Position numbers and translations under genes: made by a program. Below are positions 8,626 through 20,000 of a stretch of 64,000 nt of DNA, piece by piece. The DNA comes from Lachnospiraceae bacterium AM48-27BH. GTDB lineage: Bacteria > Bacillota > Clostridia > Lachnospirales > Lachnospiraceae. The stretch is taken from contig QUFC01000004.1 in assembly GCA_003478355.1 (NCBI GenBank), positions 1 to 64,000 of the forward strand, in the 5' to 3' direction. The stretch's first letter is position 1. Each line of letters opens with the position of its first letter. A model generated the notes under the pieces. The model was not told the DNA's origin. It saw nothing but the letters and a program-made list of their open reading frames with translations, and searched no databases.

Positions 8626-10566
8626 ATGGCAAGAAAATTAAATAGGAAAGCGAAAAGGTCATTTGCCATATTCACGGTTTCCGTTCTGGCTTCCGTAGGC
8701 ATGTTCTCCACGGCAGTTGTTACCACTACCCGCGCGCAGGCAGAGCGTTTTGCTCTGACTGCCGGGACGGTAGTTTATGACAATGAGTTCCGTCAGGTGG
8801 ATTTTGGCCAGGAAGGACGGTTATACCGGGACTGGGATAAGACCTATAAGCTGATTGATGAAAACAAGAAAGAATACAATTTAGGCCGCCAGACGGTGGT
8901 CTATGAACCGGCTAACAGCACCTTATCCATCTATGGAGGCGGTTACCGCTTTAACGGCGATGGAACCGTGGTACAGCTGGAAAGCAAATATCAGGTCAAC
9001 GACTTATCAGAATCTGGTTTTTACAAGCTGTCAGATCGTAAATTTGTCATGACAGGAGACAATATCCGTGATGATCAGGGAGCGGTCCAGACTTCTGGAT
9101 GGGCGTATCTGGTCGGTGATAAATCTGGAAATGTACAGGTCATTAACGAGAACCTGGACATGAAGGTGCTGGATTCCAAATACTTTGATAATGGCAATAT
9201 GAGATTTACCATCAAGGACGAGACCTTGGATCTGGGATTGGACCGCACGGTTAATCTGGCTCAGGTGATGGGCTCCTTACAGGTGGTAGAAGATCCATAT
9301 AATTTAGGACAGAAAGTATACGCCTACACCATCCGTGGCGGCGATGGCGGTTCCGGTGGTATCGGTGGAACTGGTGGAACCGGTGGTATCGGCGGAACCG
9401 GTGGCCGTGGCGGCGATGGCGGCCTTGGCGGATACGGCGGAAATGGTGGAACCGGTGGCGCTGGTGGAACCGGAGGTAACGGTGGTACTGGTGGAGCCGG
9501 TGGAAACGGTGGATCTGGCGGATCTGGCGGAAACGGTGGATCTGGTGGTAATGGTGGTAATGGTGGTGATCTGGATAACTCCGGACAGCAGGCAGTACAG
9601 GGACGACAGTCTATGGGACTGCGTCAGATCACAGCTGCTTCCAATTACGCAGATGTTACCTTTAAGATCTCCGACCCATTCGGCTATTATGGAGTCATTG
9701 ACCTGGCAATTTATGAGGTAAGTGATGATATGGATGATGCTCTTCCGGTAGATTCCATTTCTGTCAGTCCAGATGATACTGAGTACCGTTTCAAGAAGGG
9801 ACTGAAACCAGAAACCAAGTATGAAGTGGTCATCGGATATGTGCCAGAAGGAGAAGAAGAGTTCCGTAAAATGGATACCATGAGATTCTGGACAGAATCC
9901 GTAGAAAGCGCATTGAAGATTGAATTGCTAAGTGTGGATGAGATCGGATATTACGCAAAGGTGGCAGATGCTTACGATCAGGCAGAAGTGCGGCTGTGTC
10001 TCTATGATGACAGCGGCAGCATGTCAAAAGAGGTAGCTGTGGATACCGCAGAGCTTTATGGTGATGCCGGTGCATCAGGAACTATGGAGCGTCCAACGGA
10101 TGACACCCAGTTCCAGTATTACCGCTTCGAATTACAGGTAAAGGGAAGTGATGGAAACTGGAATACGATCCGCTCCACAAAGGTCCGCAATCCGAATACG
10201 TCTTCAAACAACTCTGGCAGTGGGAGCAGTTCGACCAGCGGAGGAACCACAACAGGAGGAACTACGACAGGTGGAACCACGACTGGAGGAACGACAACCG
10301 GTGGTTCTGCTTCCGGCAATTCTTTGACGATCAGCAACGATGCGGTGAACGCCGTTTCTGCTGATGATGAGACAGAAGATACAAGTCATCTGTTACCATC
10401 AGCTGAGAACGTCGAGAATCAGAAAACAGGTCAGACAGATAACCAGACAGATCAGCAGTCAGACAACGCAGAGAATGATCTGGCTGTGCAGGATCTGGAA
10501 GCATCAGGCAACAGTCAGGAATCCGGTCAGAAGACTGACACAGACAACAAAGCAGTACAGCCATAG
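8626..10566 (+). CDS. surface protein B: signal peptide, head domain, poly-GGX stalk, FN3-like domains
   Basis: A 646-residue exported protein. It has a basic N-terminus and hydrophobic segment (FAIFTVSVLASVGMFSTAVV), with a possible signal peptidase site after TRAQA near residue 39. Residues 40-237 are a head domain like that of protein A (GFYKLSDRKFVMTG versus MWKLSDTRFLLSS in A). Residues about 238-316 are almost pure Gly-Gly-X triplets (X is T, S, N, I, A, D, L), which suggests a polyglycine-II-type bundle. Two FN3-like modules follow (LKPETKYEVVIGY). After these comes a GGTTT x4 linker and an acidic, Gln/Asn/Thr-rich tail without an anchor. The start has AGGAGGAAAAC. It lies between protein A and the c-like subunit gene, in the position where an F-type operon would carry the a-subunit gene. 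Function is unknown. Confidence 0.85.
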   Translation: MARKLNRKAKRSFAIFTVSVLASVGMFSTAVVTTTRAQAERFALTAGTVVYDNEFRQVDFGQEGRLYRDWDKTYKLIDENKKEYNLGRQTVVYEPANSTLSIYGGGYRFNGDGTVVQLESKYQVNDLSESGFYKLSDRKFVMTGDNIRDDQGAVQTSGWAYLVGDKSGNVQVINENLDMKVLDSKYFDNGNMRFTIKDETLDLGLDRTVNLAQVMGSLQVVEDPYNLGQKVYAYTIRGGDGGSGGIGGTGGTGGIGGTGGRGGDGGLGGYGGNGGTGGAGGTGGNGGTGGAGGNGGSGGSGGNGGSGGNGGNGGDLDNSGQQAVQGRQSMGLRQITAASNYADVTFKISDPFGYYGVIDLAIYEVSDDMDDALPVDSISVSPDDTEYRFKKGLKPETKYEVVIGYVPEGEEEFRKMDTMRFWTESVESALKIELLSVDEIGYYAKVADAYDQAEVRLCLYDDSGSMSKEVAVDTAELYGDAGASGTMERPTDDTQFQYYRFELQVKGSDGNWNTIRSTKVRNPNTSSNNSGSGSSSTSGGTTTGGTTTGGTTTGGTTTGGSASGNSLTISNDAVNAVSADDETEDTSHLLPSAENVENQKTGQTDNQTDQQSDNAENDLAVQDLEASGNSQESGQKTDTDNKAVQP

Positions 10567-10597
10567 GGCTGAAAAAGTAACCGGGGAAGGCGACTGA

Positions 10598-10879
<282 letters not shown>

Positions 10880-10881
10880 AT

Positions 10882-11673
10882 ATGCAATATATACTTATCT
10901 TTCTTGCAGTACTGGCAGTGATCCTGTGTATGAATGTATTTATCTTTCTGGCAGTCCGTCAGGCGGCGGATAAGGTGAAAGAACAGGTGGAAGGGCGTTT
11001 TATGGATGAGCTGTCATCCTTTGATGAGCTTTATGAACAGAAGGCAGCCAGACTGCAGAAATTAAAAGAGGAGCAGGAGCTGTTAAACAGCAACATTTTC
11101 CAGAAGAAAACGGATCATGAGAAAAAGACAGAGGCGAAGGCAGAAGCACCGGTAAGGACTGCTGGGAATAAAGGCTTCGATATTCCAGTATCCAGAACGG
11201 CAAATCCGGAATTTTTTAAAGAGTACCGTTATGTGCGGGATCGTTTTCGGGTGAATGCCAGAGATCTGGTGGAGGCGGTTTTAAAGCTTCCTGCAGATGA
11301 AGAGATGAAGAGGGGAAATCTGGCGGCGAAGGCCCTGGAGGTCCTTTCACAGGAAACCGCTTTTTCCATGTCCACTCTGGAAGGTGAGGAACAGCTGCAG
11401 CTGATTGGCGAGGCACTTCCAGAAGAGTGCCATTGCCTGCTTAAGATGTATCTTGAGGAACTGGAAACAGAAGAAAAACAAGATCAGTTCTGTGCGATTG
11501 GTTTCTGGGAATATTTAGGGACCACCAAAGCCCTGTACAGCGGCGATGTGGCAGTATATACTCCGGATCCGGATGCGCTGGCTGGTGAGCCTGTAACCCT
11601 GATCCAGGATGAGACCATCTGCGAAGGAGTCCGGGTCCGCAGAGGAAGCCGGATGTATGATTTTAGTATATGA
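10882..11673 (+). CDS. F-type b-like stator subunit with delta-like C-terminus
   Basis: A 263-residue protein. An N-terminal membrane helix (residues 3-25, ILIFLAVLAVILCMNVFIFL) is followed by a charged coiled coil (about 30-70) and a flexible Lys/Glu/Ala linker, as in subunit b. The last ~140 residues are helical and end in TLIQDETICEGVRVRRGSR. This resembles the C-terminal strand motif of F-type delta subunits (an I-x-GG-x-x-V-R-x-G pattern), so I read it as a b-delta fusion or b with a delta-like cap. Its position between c and alpha matches the b-delta slot of atp operons. It would be the peripheral stalk that holds the alpha/beta hexamer at the membrane. The fold assignment of the C-terminus is an inference from pattern and gene order. 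Confidence 0.72.
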   Translation: MQYILIFLAVLAVILCMNVFIFLAVRQAADKVKEQVEGRFMDELSSFDELYEQKAARLQKLKEEQELLNSNIFQKKTDHEKKTEAKAEAPVRTAGNKGFDIPVSRTANPEFFKEYRYVRDRFRVNARDLVEAVLKLPADEEMKRGNLAAKALEVLSQETAFSMSTLEGEEQLQLIGEALPEECHCLLKMYLEELETEEKQDQFCAIGFWEYLGTTKALYSGDVAVYTPDPDALAGEPVTLIQDETICEGVRVRRGSRMYDFSI

Positions 11674-11876
11674 GATACCAGGGTCAAAAGGTCAGAAGTT
11701 CGACGCAAGCTTGCTTGCAGGAGAATTTTTGACCTTGGGACCCGCACAAACATGAGTAAGTAGCCATTTTTCAAGGAAAAATGAGCGGATTACGAATGTT
11801 TTGAAGATTGCGGAAGCACATAGTGCGGAGCAATCTGGTATCAGAGGGGGCAAAAGATTTTTGACCCCAACATCAT
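11674..11876. repeat. hairpin-rich dispersed repeat inside the rotary ATPase locus
   Basis: The 225-base gap between the b/delta-like and alpha-like genes holds no gene but several inverted repeats. GATACCAGGGTCAAAAG marks the left end. CATTTTTC/GAAAAATG forms a small hairpin near 11764-11783. GATTGC/GCAATC pair at 11806-11811 and 11830-11835. A GGGG...CCCC hairpin lies at 11846-11868. The right half (GATTGC to GACCCCAACATC) recurs at 28572 and, inverted, at 57597, with a fragment at 60319. It is the only large spacer in the operon. Confidence 0.65.
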
Positions 11877-11898
11877 TTAAGGAAGGAAAAGCAAGGCA

Positions 11899-13233
11899 AT
11901 GGGCGAGTATATCAAAAACCAGGTAGATAAAAAGATTGATGCGATCAAGGAACAGAAAAATATCTATGCCGTGGGCCTGGTTACTTCCGTTACGGAGTAT
12001 GTTCTTACGGTAAAAGGACTGGAAAATGTAGCATATATGGAGAAGGTCCTGATCGATGGAGTCAGCGAGGGGTATGTCAATTCCATCCGTCAGACTGATA
12101 TCCGTGTAACTGTGGTACGTCAGCGGGGACCGATCTATATAGGAAGCCAGGTTACGGGAACAGGAGAGTCTTATAAAGCCTTTTATTCTCCTTCCAGTAT
12201 TTCCCATGTGGTCGATATCTTCGGCAATGACCGGATGACGGATGGCATTTTTGAGGATGCAGAACCGATTGAGATCGAGAACGAGCCGATCCCGATCATG
12301 GACCGTGGGACGGTAAAACGTCCGTTAGAGACGGGAATTGCCGGAATTGATCTGATCTATCCGATCGGTAAAGGCCAGAGACAGCTGATCATCGGTGATA
12401 AAAAGACAGGAAAGACCCAGATCGCCTTAGATGCTATCGCCAACCAGGCGGGCAAGGATGTGATCTGTATCTATGTGACCATTGGAAAGACTAAGAAGAA
12501 TGTCAAAAGAGTTTACCAGGAATTAATGGCTCGTGGGGCCATGAAATATACCATGATCGTGGCAGCTTTCAATGATGATAAGCCTCCGGTCATGTATCTG
12601 ACTCCTTATGTGGCAGCGACCATCGCAGAAAAGCTGATGATGGAAGGAAAGGATGTCCTTCTGGTGTTAGATGACTTAAAGCACCATGCAGATGTACACC
12701 GTCAGATCAGCCTTCTTCTGGGCAATGTACCGGGACGAGAGGCATATCCGCCGGATATTTTCTATACCCATTCCAGACTGTTAGAGCGTGGATGCCAGCA
12801 TCTGTGCGGCGGTTCTGTGACGATTCTGCCGATCGTAGAGACCAGAGGCGGTGATATTACCGGATATATTCCGACGAACATCATTTCCATTACGGACGGT
12901 CAGATCGTGCTGTCTAAGAAGAACTTCGATAAAGGACAGAAACCGGCGATCCATTATGGACTCAGTGTTTCCCGTCTGGGCGGCGCGGTTCAGACTGCGG
13001 ATATGAAAAAACTGGGTGCAGTGGTCCGCCGTGAGCTGCTGACCTATCTGGAGACCAGAGAGGTATATGAGATGGCTAATATGGATGAGATGAGCAAAGA
13101 GATGCGGGCGCGTCTTATGCGTGGAGCCAGGATTGTAGAGGGACTGACCCAGTATAAATACCAGGCAATTTCTTCCGAAAACTGTATTCAGAAGTTTAAG
13201 GCTATCATGGAGGGAGACTATGAGCATTCGTAA
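11899..13233 (+). CDS. F1-like ATPase alpha (non-catalytic) subunit
   Basis: A 444-residue homologue of AtpA, shorter than the usual ~500 at both ends. The beta-barrel is at about 20-90. Walker A GDKKTGKT is at 166-173 (AtpA: GDRQTGKT) and Walker B VLLVLDDL at 253-260. PGREAYPPDIFYTHSRLLER at 278-297 is almost identical to true alpha subunits. ETRGGDITGYIPTN follows, and SVSRLGG carries the Arg finger at R359. The catalytic GER motif of beta is replaced by IGKTKKN, as expected for a non-catalytic subunit. It would alternate with the beta-like subunit in a cytoplasmic hexamer. The start has AAGGAAGG. It overlaps the gamma-like gene by 14 bases, suggesting coupled translation. It belongs to this specialised complex rather than the housekeeping ATP synthase, judging by its neighbours. 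Confidence 0.93.
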   Translation: MGEYIKNQVDKKIDAIKEQKNIYAVGLVTSVTEYVLTVKGLENVAYMEKVLIDGVSEGYVNSIRQTDIRVTVVRQRGPIYIGSQVTGTGESYKAFYSPSSISHVVDIFGNDRMTDGIFEDAEPIEIENEPIPIMDRGTVKRPLETGIAGIDLIYPIGKGQRQLIIGDKKTGKTQIALDAIANQAGKDVICIYVTIGKTKKNVKRVYQELMARGAMKYTMIVAAFNDDKPPVMYLTPYVAATIAEKLMMEGKDVLLVLDDLKHHADVHRQISLLLGNVPGREAYPPDIFYTHSRLLERGCQHLCGGSVTILPIVETRGGDITGYIPTNIISITDGQIVLSKKNFDKGQKPAIHYGLSVSRLGGAVQTADMKKLGAVVRRELLTYLETREVYEMANMDEMSKEMRARLMRGARIVEGLTQYKYQAISSENCIQKFKAIMEGDYEHS

Positions 13234-14035
13234 CATTGTAAAGGTTATGAATTTCCATGCGCTGATCCGTGTTGACAACGCCAAAAGAAAAGCGGACAAA
13301 TACCGGATGATGGAAGAACAGCTTTACCGGATGATGGATGTGATCATGAATAACCGGAACCTGATCCTGGATAAAAAGGTCATGGAACCGAATCCCAATG
13401 CACCGGAGATCCAGATCTACATAGGCAGTGATTTCGGCTTCTGCAGCAACTACAATTCCCAGATGAATGAGCGGTTGAACAGAGCCGGTGCGGATGCAGA
13501 GAAGATCCTGATCGGAAGAAAGCTGATCAGCCATGAGGATCAGAAAATTGCCATCCGGACCACTGCCGGGGATCTGGAGAGAAATCTGCCGGAGATCCGT
13601 CAGTTTTTAGAGACACGGATACGGGAGAGAAGCTGTTCGAAGATCAGCATCATTTATAACCATTATGAAAACACAACCACCATTTATGCCAAGAATCTGA
13701 CCGTATATCCGGTTACCAGGAGAGAAGAGTCCGGCCAGAAAACGGATGGGACCCAGAAGAATAATTCCCTGGATTATACAGGAGATTTTGCGGTGGAGGG
13801 TGATATCAACCAGCTGATGATGCAGCTGATTTCATCTTATGTAAACTACGAACTTCTGCTGGCATTGGTAAACAGCCGTGCAGCCGAGAATATTCTCAGA
13901 CAGAATGCCACAACCGATTCTTTGAAAAAGATCGATGAGATGGAAGAAGAGCGGGTCATGGAAGAACGGAGAGAGATCCGCGGCAAGGAATTCCAGAAAG
14001 TAGTTGACAACTATGTGAAGAAAAAAATGTATTAA
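13220..14035 (+). CDS. F1-like ATPase gamma (rotor shaft) subunit
   Basis: A 271-residue gamma-subunit homologue that would form the central shaft between the alpha/beta hexamer and the c-like ring. The Rossmann-like core begins with IQIYIGSDFGFCSNYNSQ (canonical SDRGLCGGFN). The C-terminal helix carries VNSRAAENILRQNAT (canonical SRASENAARQNAM) and continues as a long charged helix to KKKMY. The N-terminal helix (IVKVMNFHALIRVDNAKRK) lacks the conserved KSIKNTQKITKAMEMVA pattern, so the shaft surface that faces the catalytic subunits has diverged. The start ATG has GGAGGGAG and lies inside the alpha-like gene. The next gene starts 16 bases downstream. Identification is firm from the two conserved blocks and gene order. 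Confidence 0.88.
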   Translation: MSIRNIVKVMNFHALIRVDNAKRKADKYRMMEEQLYRMMDVIMNNRNLILDKKVMEPNPNAPEIQIYIGSDFGFCSNYNSQMNERLNRAGADAEKILIGRKLISHEDQKIAIRTTAGDLERNLPEIRQFLETRIRERSCSKISIIYNHYENTTTIYAKNLTVYPVTRREESGQKTDGTQKNNSLDYTGDFAVEGDINQLMMQLISSYVNYELLLALVNSRAAENILRQNATTDSLKKIDEMEEERVMEERREIRGKEFQKVVDNYVKKKMY

Positions 14036-14042
14036 CGAATGA

Positions 14043-15686
<1,644 letters not shown>

Positions 15687-15697
<11 letters not shown>

Positions 15698-16289
15698 CTG
15701 GGCAGGTTATGTGCTGTATTTTAAAGATTTTATCGTGGTGACTGCCCTGGTGGGAACTGCGTTTACCATATGGTTCGCAGTCCTCACCAGGAGGTTTTCC
15801 TGGAAAAAACGAAACAGAGCGATCTACGGGGCTCTTTTGAACCGCAGCGACAGGGAACTGGTCTGCGTGTCTGCGATTCTGATGCAGTGGCTGTTTGTAT
15901 TTTCAGCGGCGGTCTGCGGTACAGAGGTAGAATTGCCTCATCTGATGTTCCTGCTCCTGATACCTCTTATAAAATTGGGAGCTGGAATGGGAATGGGTAT
16001 CTGGTTCCGGGATTTTTTAAATGGCGGCCTTTTATTTGGTACGCTGTTGGTGGCCAATATCTTATCCGGATATCTGAAGGAGACCCGATTTAATATATTT
16101 GTAGTGGTCATTTTGGTACTGTTAAAGGTATTTGCGGTATTCTATGAGACCTATTTTGGAATGAAAGATATGTTTGTATGCTTTAGCCGCAGAAGCGGAG
16201 AAGAAAAACGGGAGGAGGCACAGGAGGATGGGCTTGAATTTGAAAAAGAAGGCGCAGGATCTGCCGCAGGAGACGGAACAGAAGCCTAG
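15687..16289 (+). CDS. five-helix membrane protein of the rotary ATPase locus (possible a-subunit replacement)
   Basis: A 200-residue membrane protein that I do not recognise. Predicted helices lie at about 9-33, 57-80, 84-105, 111-130 and 134-156. A highly charged Glu/Lys/Arg-rich cytoplasmic tail follows (about 160-200). Polar residues in or near the membrane include Lys in PLIKLGAGMGMG and Arg after it in IWFRDF, plus KETRF before the last helix. The canonical a-subunit motif with its essential Arg in a long helix is not evident. It may be a divergent stator that faces the c-like ring, or an adaptor linking motor and surface proteins. AGAGGA precedes the start, and the gene overlaps both epsilon and protein C genes, which implies tight co-translation. 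Confidence 0.75.
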
Positions 16290-17022
16290 ATCAAGAAAAG
16301 CGAAATCCAGAAAGAAAAGCGGGCCCGGCTTCAACAAACGGGATCTGCTGGTTACAGCCGGAGTGATGGTTGTAGCTGCGCTGGTCATTGTTCTGGCGCT
16401 GCAATTCCGGAAACGTGTGGATACGGTGTCTGTGGTAGATGGGGCTTACCAGTATTTTGGAGAACAGAAGCTGTCTTATTCGGGAAAAACTACCATTCAC
16501 TATGAGGATGGGCAGGCTACGTTAAAGGACAGCTCCGGTGAACACGTGCTGGATCATAAACCGTTATACACCAACGATCAGGAGCTGATTCTTCCGGTGG
16601 CCTATGCCTGGTATGATATCAGCAGCGGCCGGATCTATCGTCTGGAGCATTTCAGTACCGTTACGATGGAAGGAAACCAGATCGTGCTGAAGGATGGCGA
16701 TAAGAAAAAAGAAGGAGCCGGCGGTTTTATCTATGACGGCCAGAATACGTATCTTTTCTTAGAACGTGCGGAAGTGACCGTGGGAGAGCAGACCGTGAAC
16801 CTTCCGGCTATGTCCTATGTGGTGTCACAGTATGGAAATACCTTGCAGTATTATGCAGTGGGAAGTGATAAGAGCGTTGTGATCCAGGCAGAAGGGGCAG
16901 ACCAGATTGCCAGATTTGGCAATGGGGATGTTCTGAATCTTGGAACAGATACGCTGAATAAAGCCAACGGAAGCTGGCAGCTTCTGGTGGCAGATCCAAG
17001 CATCATGGATCGAATGGATTAA
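16228..17022 (+). CDS. surface protein C: small single-pass membrane protein with head domain
   Basis: A 264-residue bitopic protein. A Lys/Arg-rich cytoplasmic segment (1-37) precedes a membrane helix (about 38-60, LLVTAGVMVVAALVIVLALQF), then a ~200-residue extracytoplasmic beta-rich domain. Its strand order (VSVVDGAYQYFG at the start, TYLFLERAEVTVGEQTVNLP, YVVSQYGNTLQYY, FGNGDVLNLGTD near the end) resembles the membrane-proximal heads of A, B and D, so C looks like a head domain without a stalk or fibre. I chose the ATG at 16228, which has GGAGGAGG nine bases upstream; an earlier in-frame ATG at 16174 lacks a good site. It overlaps the five-helix gene by 62 bases and precedes giant protein D by 27 bases. 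Confidence 0.8.
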   Translation: MGLNLKKKAQDLPQETEQKPRSRKAKSRKKSGPGFNKRDLLVTAGVMVVAALVIVLALQFRKRVDTVSVVDGAYQYFGEQKLSYSGKTTIHYEDGQATLKDSSGEHVLDHKPLYTNDQELILPVAYAWYDISSGRIYRLEHFSTVTMEGNQIVLKDGDKKKEGAGGFIYDGQNTYLFLERAEVTVGEQTVNLPAMSYVVSQYGNTLQYYAVGSDKSVVIQAEGADQIARFGNGDVLNLGTDTLNKANGSWQLLVADPSIMDRMD

Positions 17023-17049
17023 AGTCGGTCAGGAAAGGAGAACAATGGC

Positions 17050-20000
17050 ATGAAGAAAATCTTGGGAATGGCTGGATTGCTGATCGCGGCAGTCATTTTT
17101 GCCTATACATTCCGGTTAAAAACCGTAGGCTACCTGGATACTTCTGTTATGGCAGTGACAGACCGGCAGATGACAGGTACGCTGAAAGCGGGAATCTCAG
17201 ATCATGAGGACCGCAGGATCGTAACCTTACAGAAGTATCAGGCAGCGGAGCCTCTCTACAGCAGAGGCAACCGCTATTATCTGGGGCAGGAGAAGACACA
17301 GCTTGATATCTCCTACCCATTTTATGTTAACTCAGGAACTTCTCTGTATTTTATGACAGACCAGACGAAGCTGATCACCAGTGATTTTGCAGCCTTTGAT
17401 TCTTATAATGGACTGTTTCTGAGTGATGGAAAGGCGTATACCAGCTTAGACGGAAGTTCTGATATGATGGAGCTGGCTGACGAGGAAGAATATATCATGA
17501 CTTCCATCGGCGGTGGAATCTATCAGAACCTGCAGCCGATGAAAGTAACCTCCGACAGTAAAGAGAACGATTATCGGTTAAACAGCTTTTTATATCTGGA
17601 TGACAACATGATCCGTGCTTATTGCTATGAGGATGATGCACTGGTGTATATGGAGAATCCAGTTTCGGTCAGCAGCCGTGTGTCGATCGGTTCCTTGAAT
17701 ATGAGCTATTCCGAGTTTCTGGGATATTTAAAGACTGCTGCAGGTAATTCTGATTTCAGTACCGGTATTGATATGGAACGACAGGATCAGCCGAATACAG
17801 ACTTAAACGAAGAGCGCAGCCATGAAGAGGGACAGCGTCAGACCGCTGATCCGAAGGTACAGGAAGCGCTTCCGGCAGATGTGGCGGAAGCTGCCAATGG
17901 AACATCGGGAGCAGTAGGTGGTGAAGTAGCTGCTCCAGCCAATGATGAGAAAGGCTTGAGTCCAGAAAATAGCAAGAATGGTGATGGCATCCTGGATAGC
18001 GGAGATTCAGACCAAAAGGGCTCTACGAGTGGCGAAGGTGACGAAGGCTCCGGTGGAAGCAGGGGAGACATTGGCGGCGGTGGTGATTCCGGCGGTTCCG
18101 GTGGCGGAAGCAATGGTGGAGGCTCTGACCGGAATGATGGTTCTTCCAGCGGTAGTTCCGACAGTGGTTCAGGAGCAGCCAATGGTTCTGATAATGGCAA
18201 TGGTTCCGGTGATGGCAATCAGGACGGCGGTAATCATGATGGCAACACCAGTGGCGGTAATGGCAGCAATGGCAGTCAGAACTCCGGTAATGGTTCTGGT
18301 CAGGGTCAGGGAACCGGTGGTGAAAAACCAAACAACCCAGATGACAAAGTGTTCCATGAGCCAAAAGTAACGATGGATGCGCCGGAGATGGGTGTTTATT
18401 ATCTGAAGTCATCCATTCATATTGATGACCCGGATGGACGTCTGGTACGAGTAATCATCCGTGCTTATTTAAACGGGAAGCAGGGCGGCCGTAAAAACTT
18501 AAAATCTGATGCAGATTTCAAGATCCAGAACCTGCGTCCAGGCGAAACCTACGAGATCAAGGGCGAGATGGTATACCGGAACGAGTTAGGCGTGAAGGTG
18601 ACTAAGCCGTTTATGGAGAATATCGAGGTAAAAACCAAAGACTTAGATACTCTGGCGCCTCTGACTCTGAATTTCGAGGATGCAGATACTTATGCGACTC
18701 AGAGTATTTCCATTAAAAATATGATTTTGACGGGACCGAAAGCAAAGGATGATTCGGATGAGGTTCTGATCACTTATGCTAACCGCGTGAAAGTAGTGGT
18801 AAAGGGATATGAAGATCAGGATGAGAATCTGGGAAGTACTTTGGTGCGGAAATTACGTCAGGGAGAAAAAGTCAGCTGGACCTCCGGAGAAGATTTTAAG
18901 TCCAACAGCAGCTATGAATATCGGGTTGATGTGCAGGACCGTTTCGGAAACAGCCTTCAGCTGACTGCTGACAGCCGGACAGAAGGACATACAAGGACCT
19001 GTAAGATTGCGCCTAAGGCAGCGATGTCTGAGATGGATAACCAGGTAGGCAGCCAGACAGTCGGTATTCAGTTAACGAATACGGATAAGGTATCTATGAC
19101 GAATCTGCGTTTGAAGATCACAGATTTAGAGGGTAAGGTACTTCCGGCTTTTGCAGGCTCAGACAGCTACTATTATCCATTGGATGCTTCTGCTTCCGAT
19201 CTGCAGCAGGTGGATATCACCATGCTTCCTACAGGAATTAATATTGTAGCAGTCGTAGAGGCAGATTTTGATCTGGGAGACAAACCGCAGGCCAATCTTC
19301 TGACTAAGAGGGAGATCGGAAGAATTTCTCTTTATACGGCTCCGATCAGCCGTCTTGGTTCTGTTTATACCAATATTACGACCGCTGATGTTACCGCATC
19401 ATCGGTAAATATGACATTTACCATCGATCAGGACAAGACGCTGGAAGGACTTCTGGAACTGATGACCCAGGCAAGAGTCCTGATCAGTGCACCAGACGGA
19501 ACCATTGTATACAACAGCATGGCAGATGCTGGAACGAAGGTTAGCGGCGTCAGCCAGTCATCGGAACTGACCAGTGGAAAGATCAGTGTTGGTCTGGCTT
19601 CCAATTATCTGTTTGATAAAGAACGGTTAAGCGGAGATGGATGGACAAAGGAAAATGATGATTCCTTCATCATCCAGAGATCTAATTCTGTCAGCAGTAT
19701 CCCACAGGTAAAGATATCCCAGCCATCAGGAAAAATCTGTGATAATCCATGGGAGGCTCTGAAATCAGGAGGAAGGGTAACACTGTCCTTCCCAAGAAAG
19801 AGCGACCAATTTGCAGCAGGTTCCTTTCAGTCCATGACCCAGTATCAGATCACAGTACAGGCAGTGGCAACCCAGGCGGGAATCAGCCATTCTGTAGGAT
19901 ATGCAGGAAACATCAGCAGCTTTAAGACATTAAGACAGGCTCCGGAGTTTGAATACAGTGACGCATTTACGATTGCTGATCAGTATTCCATCTATGGATT

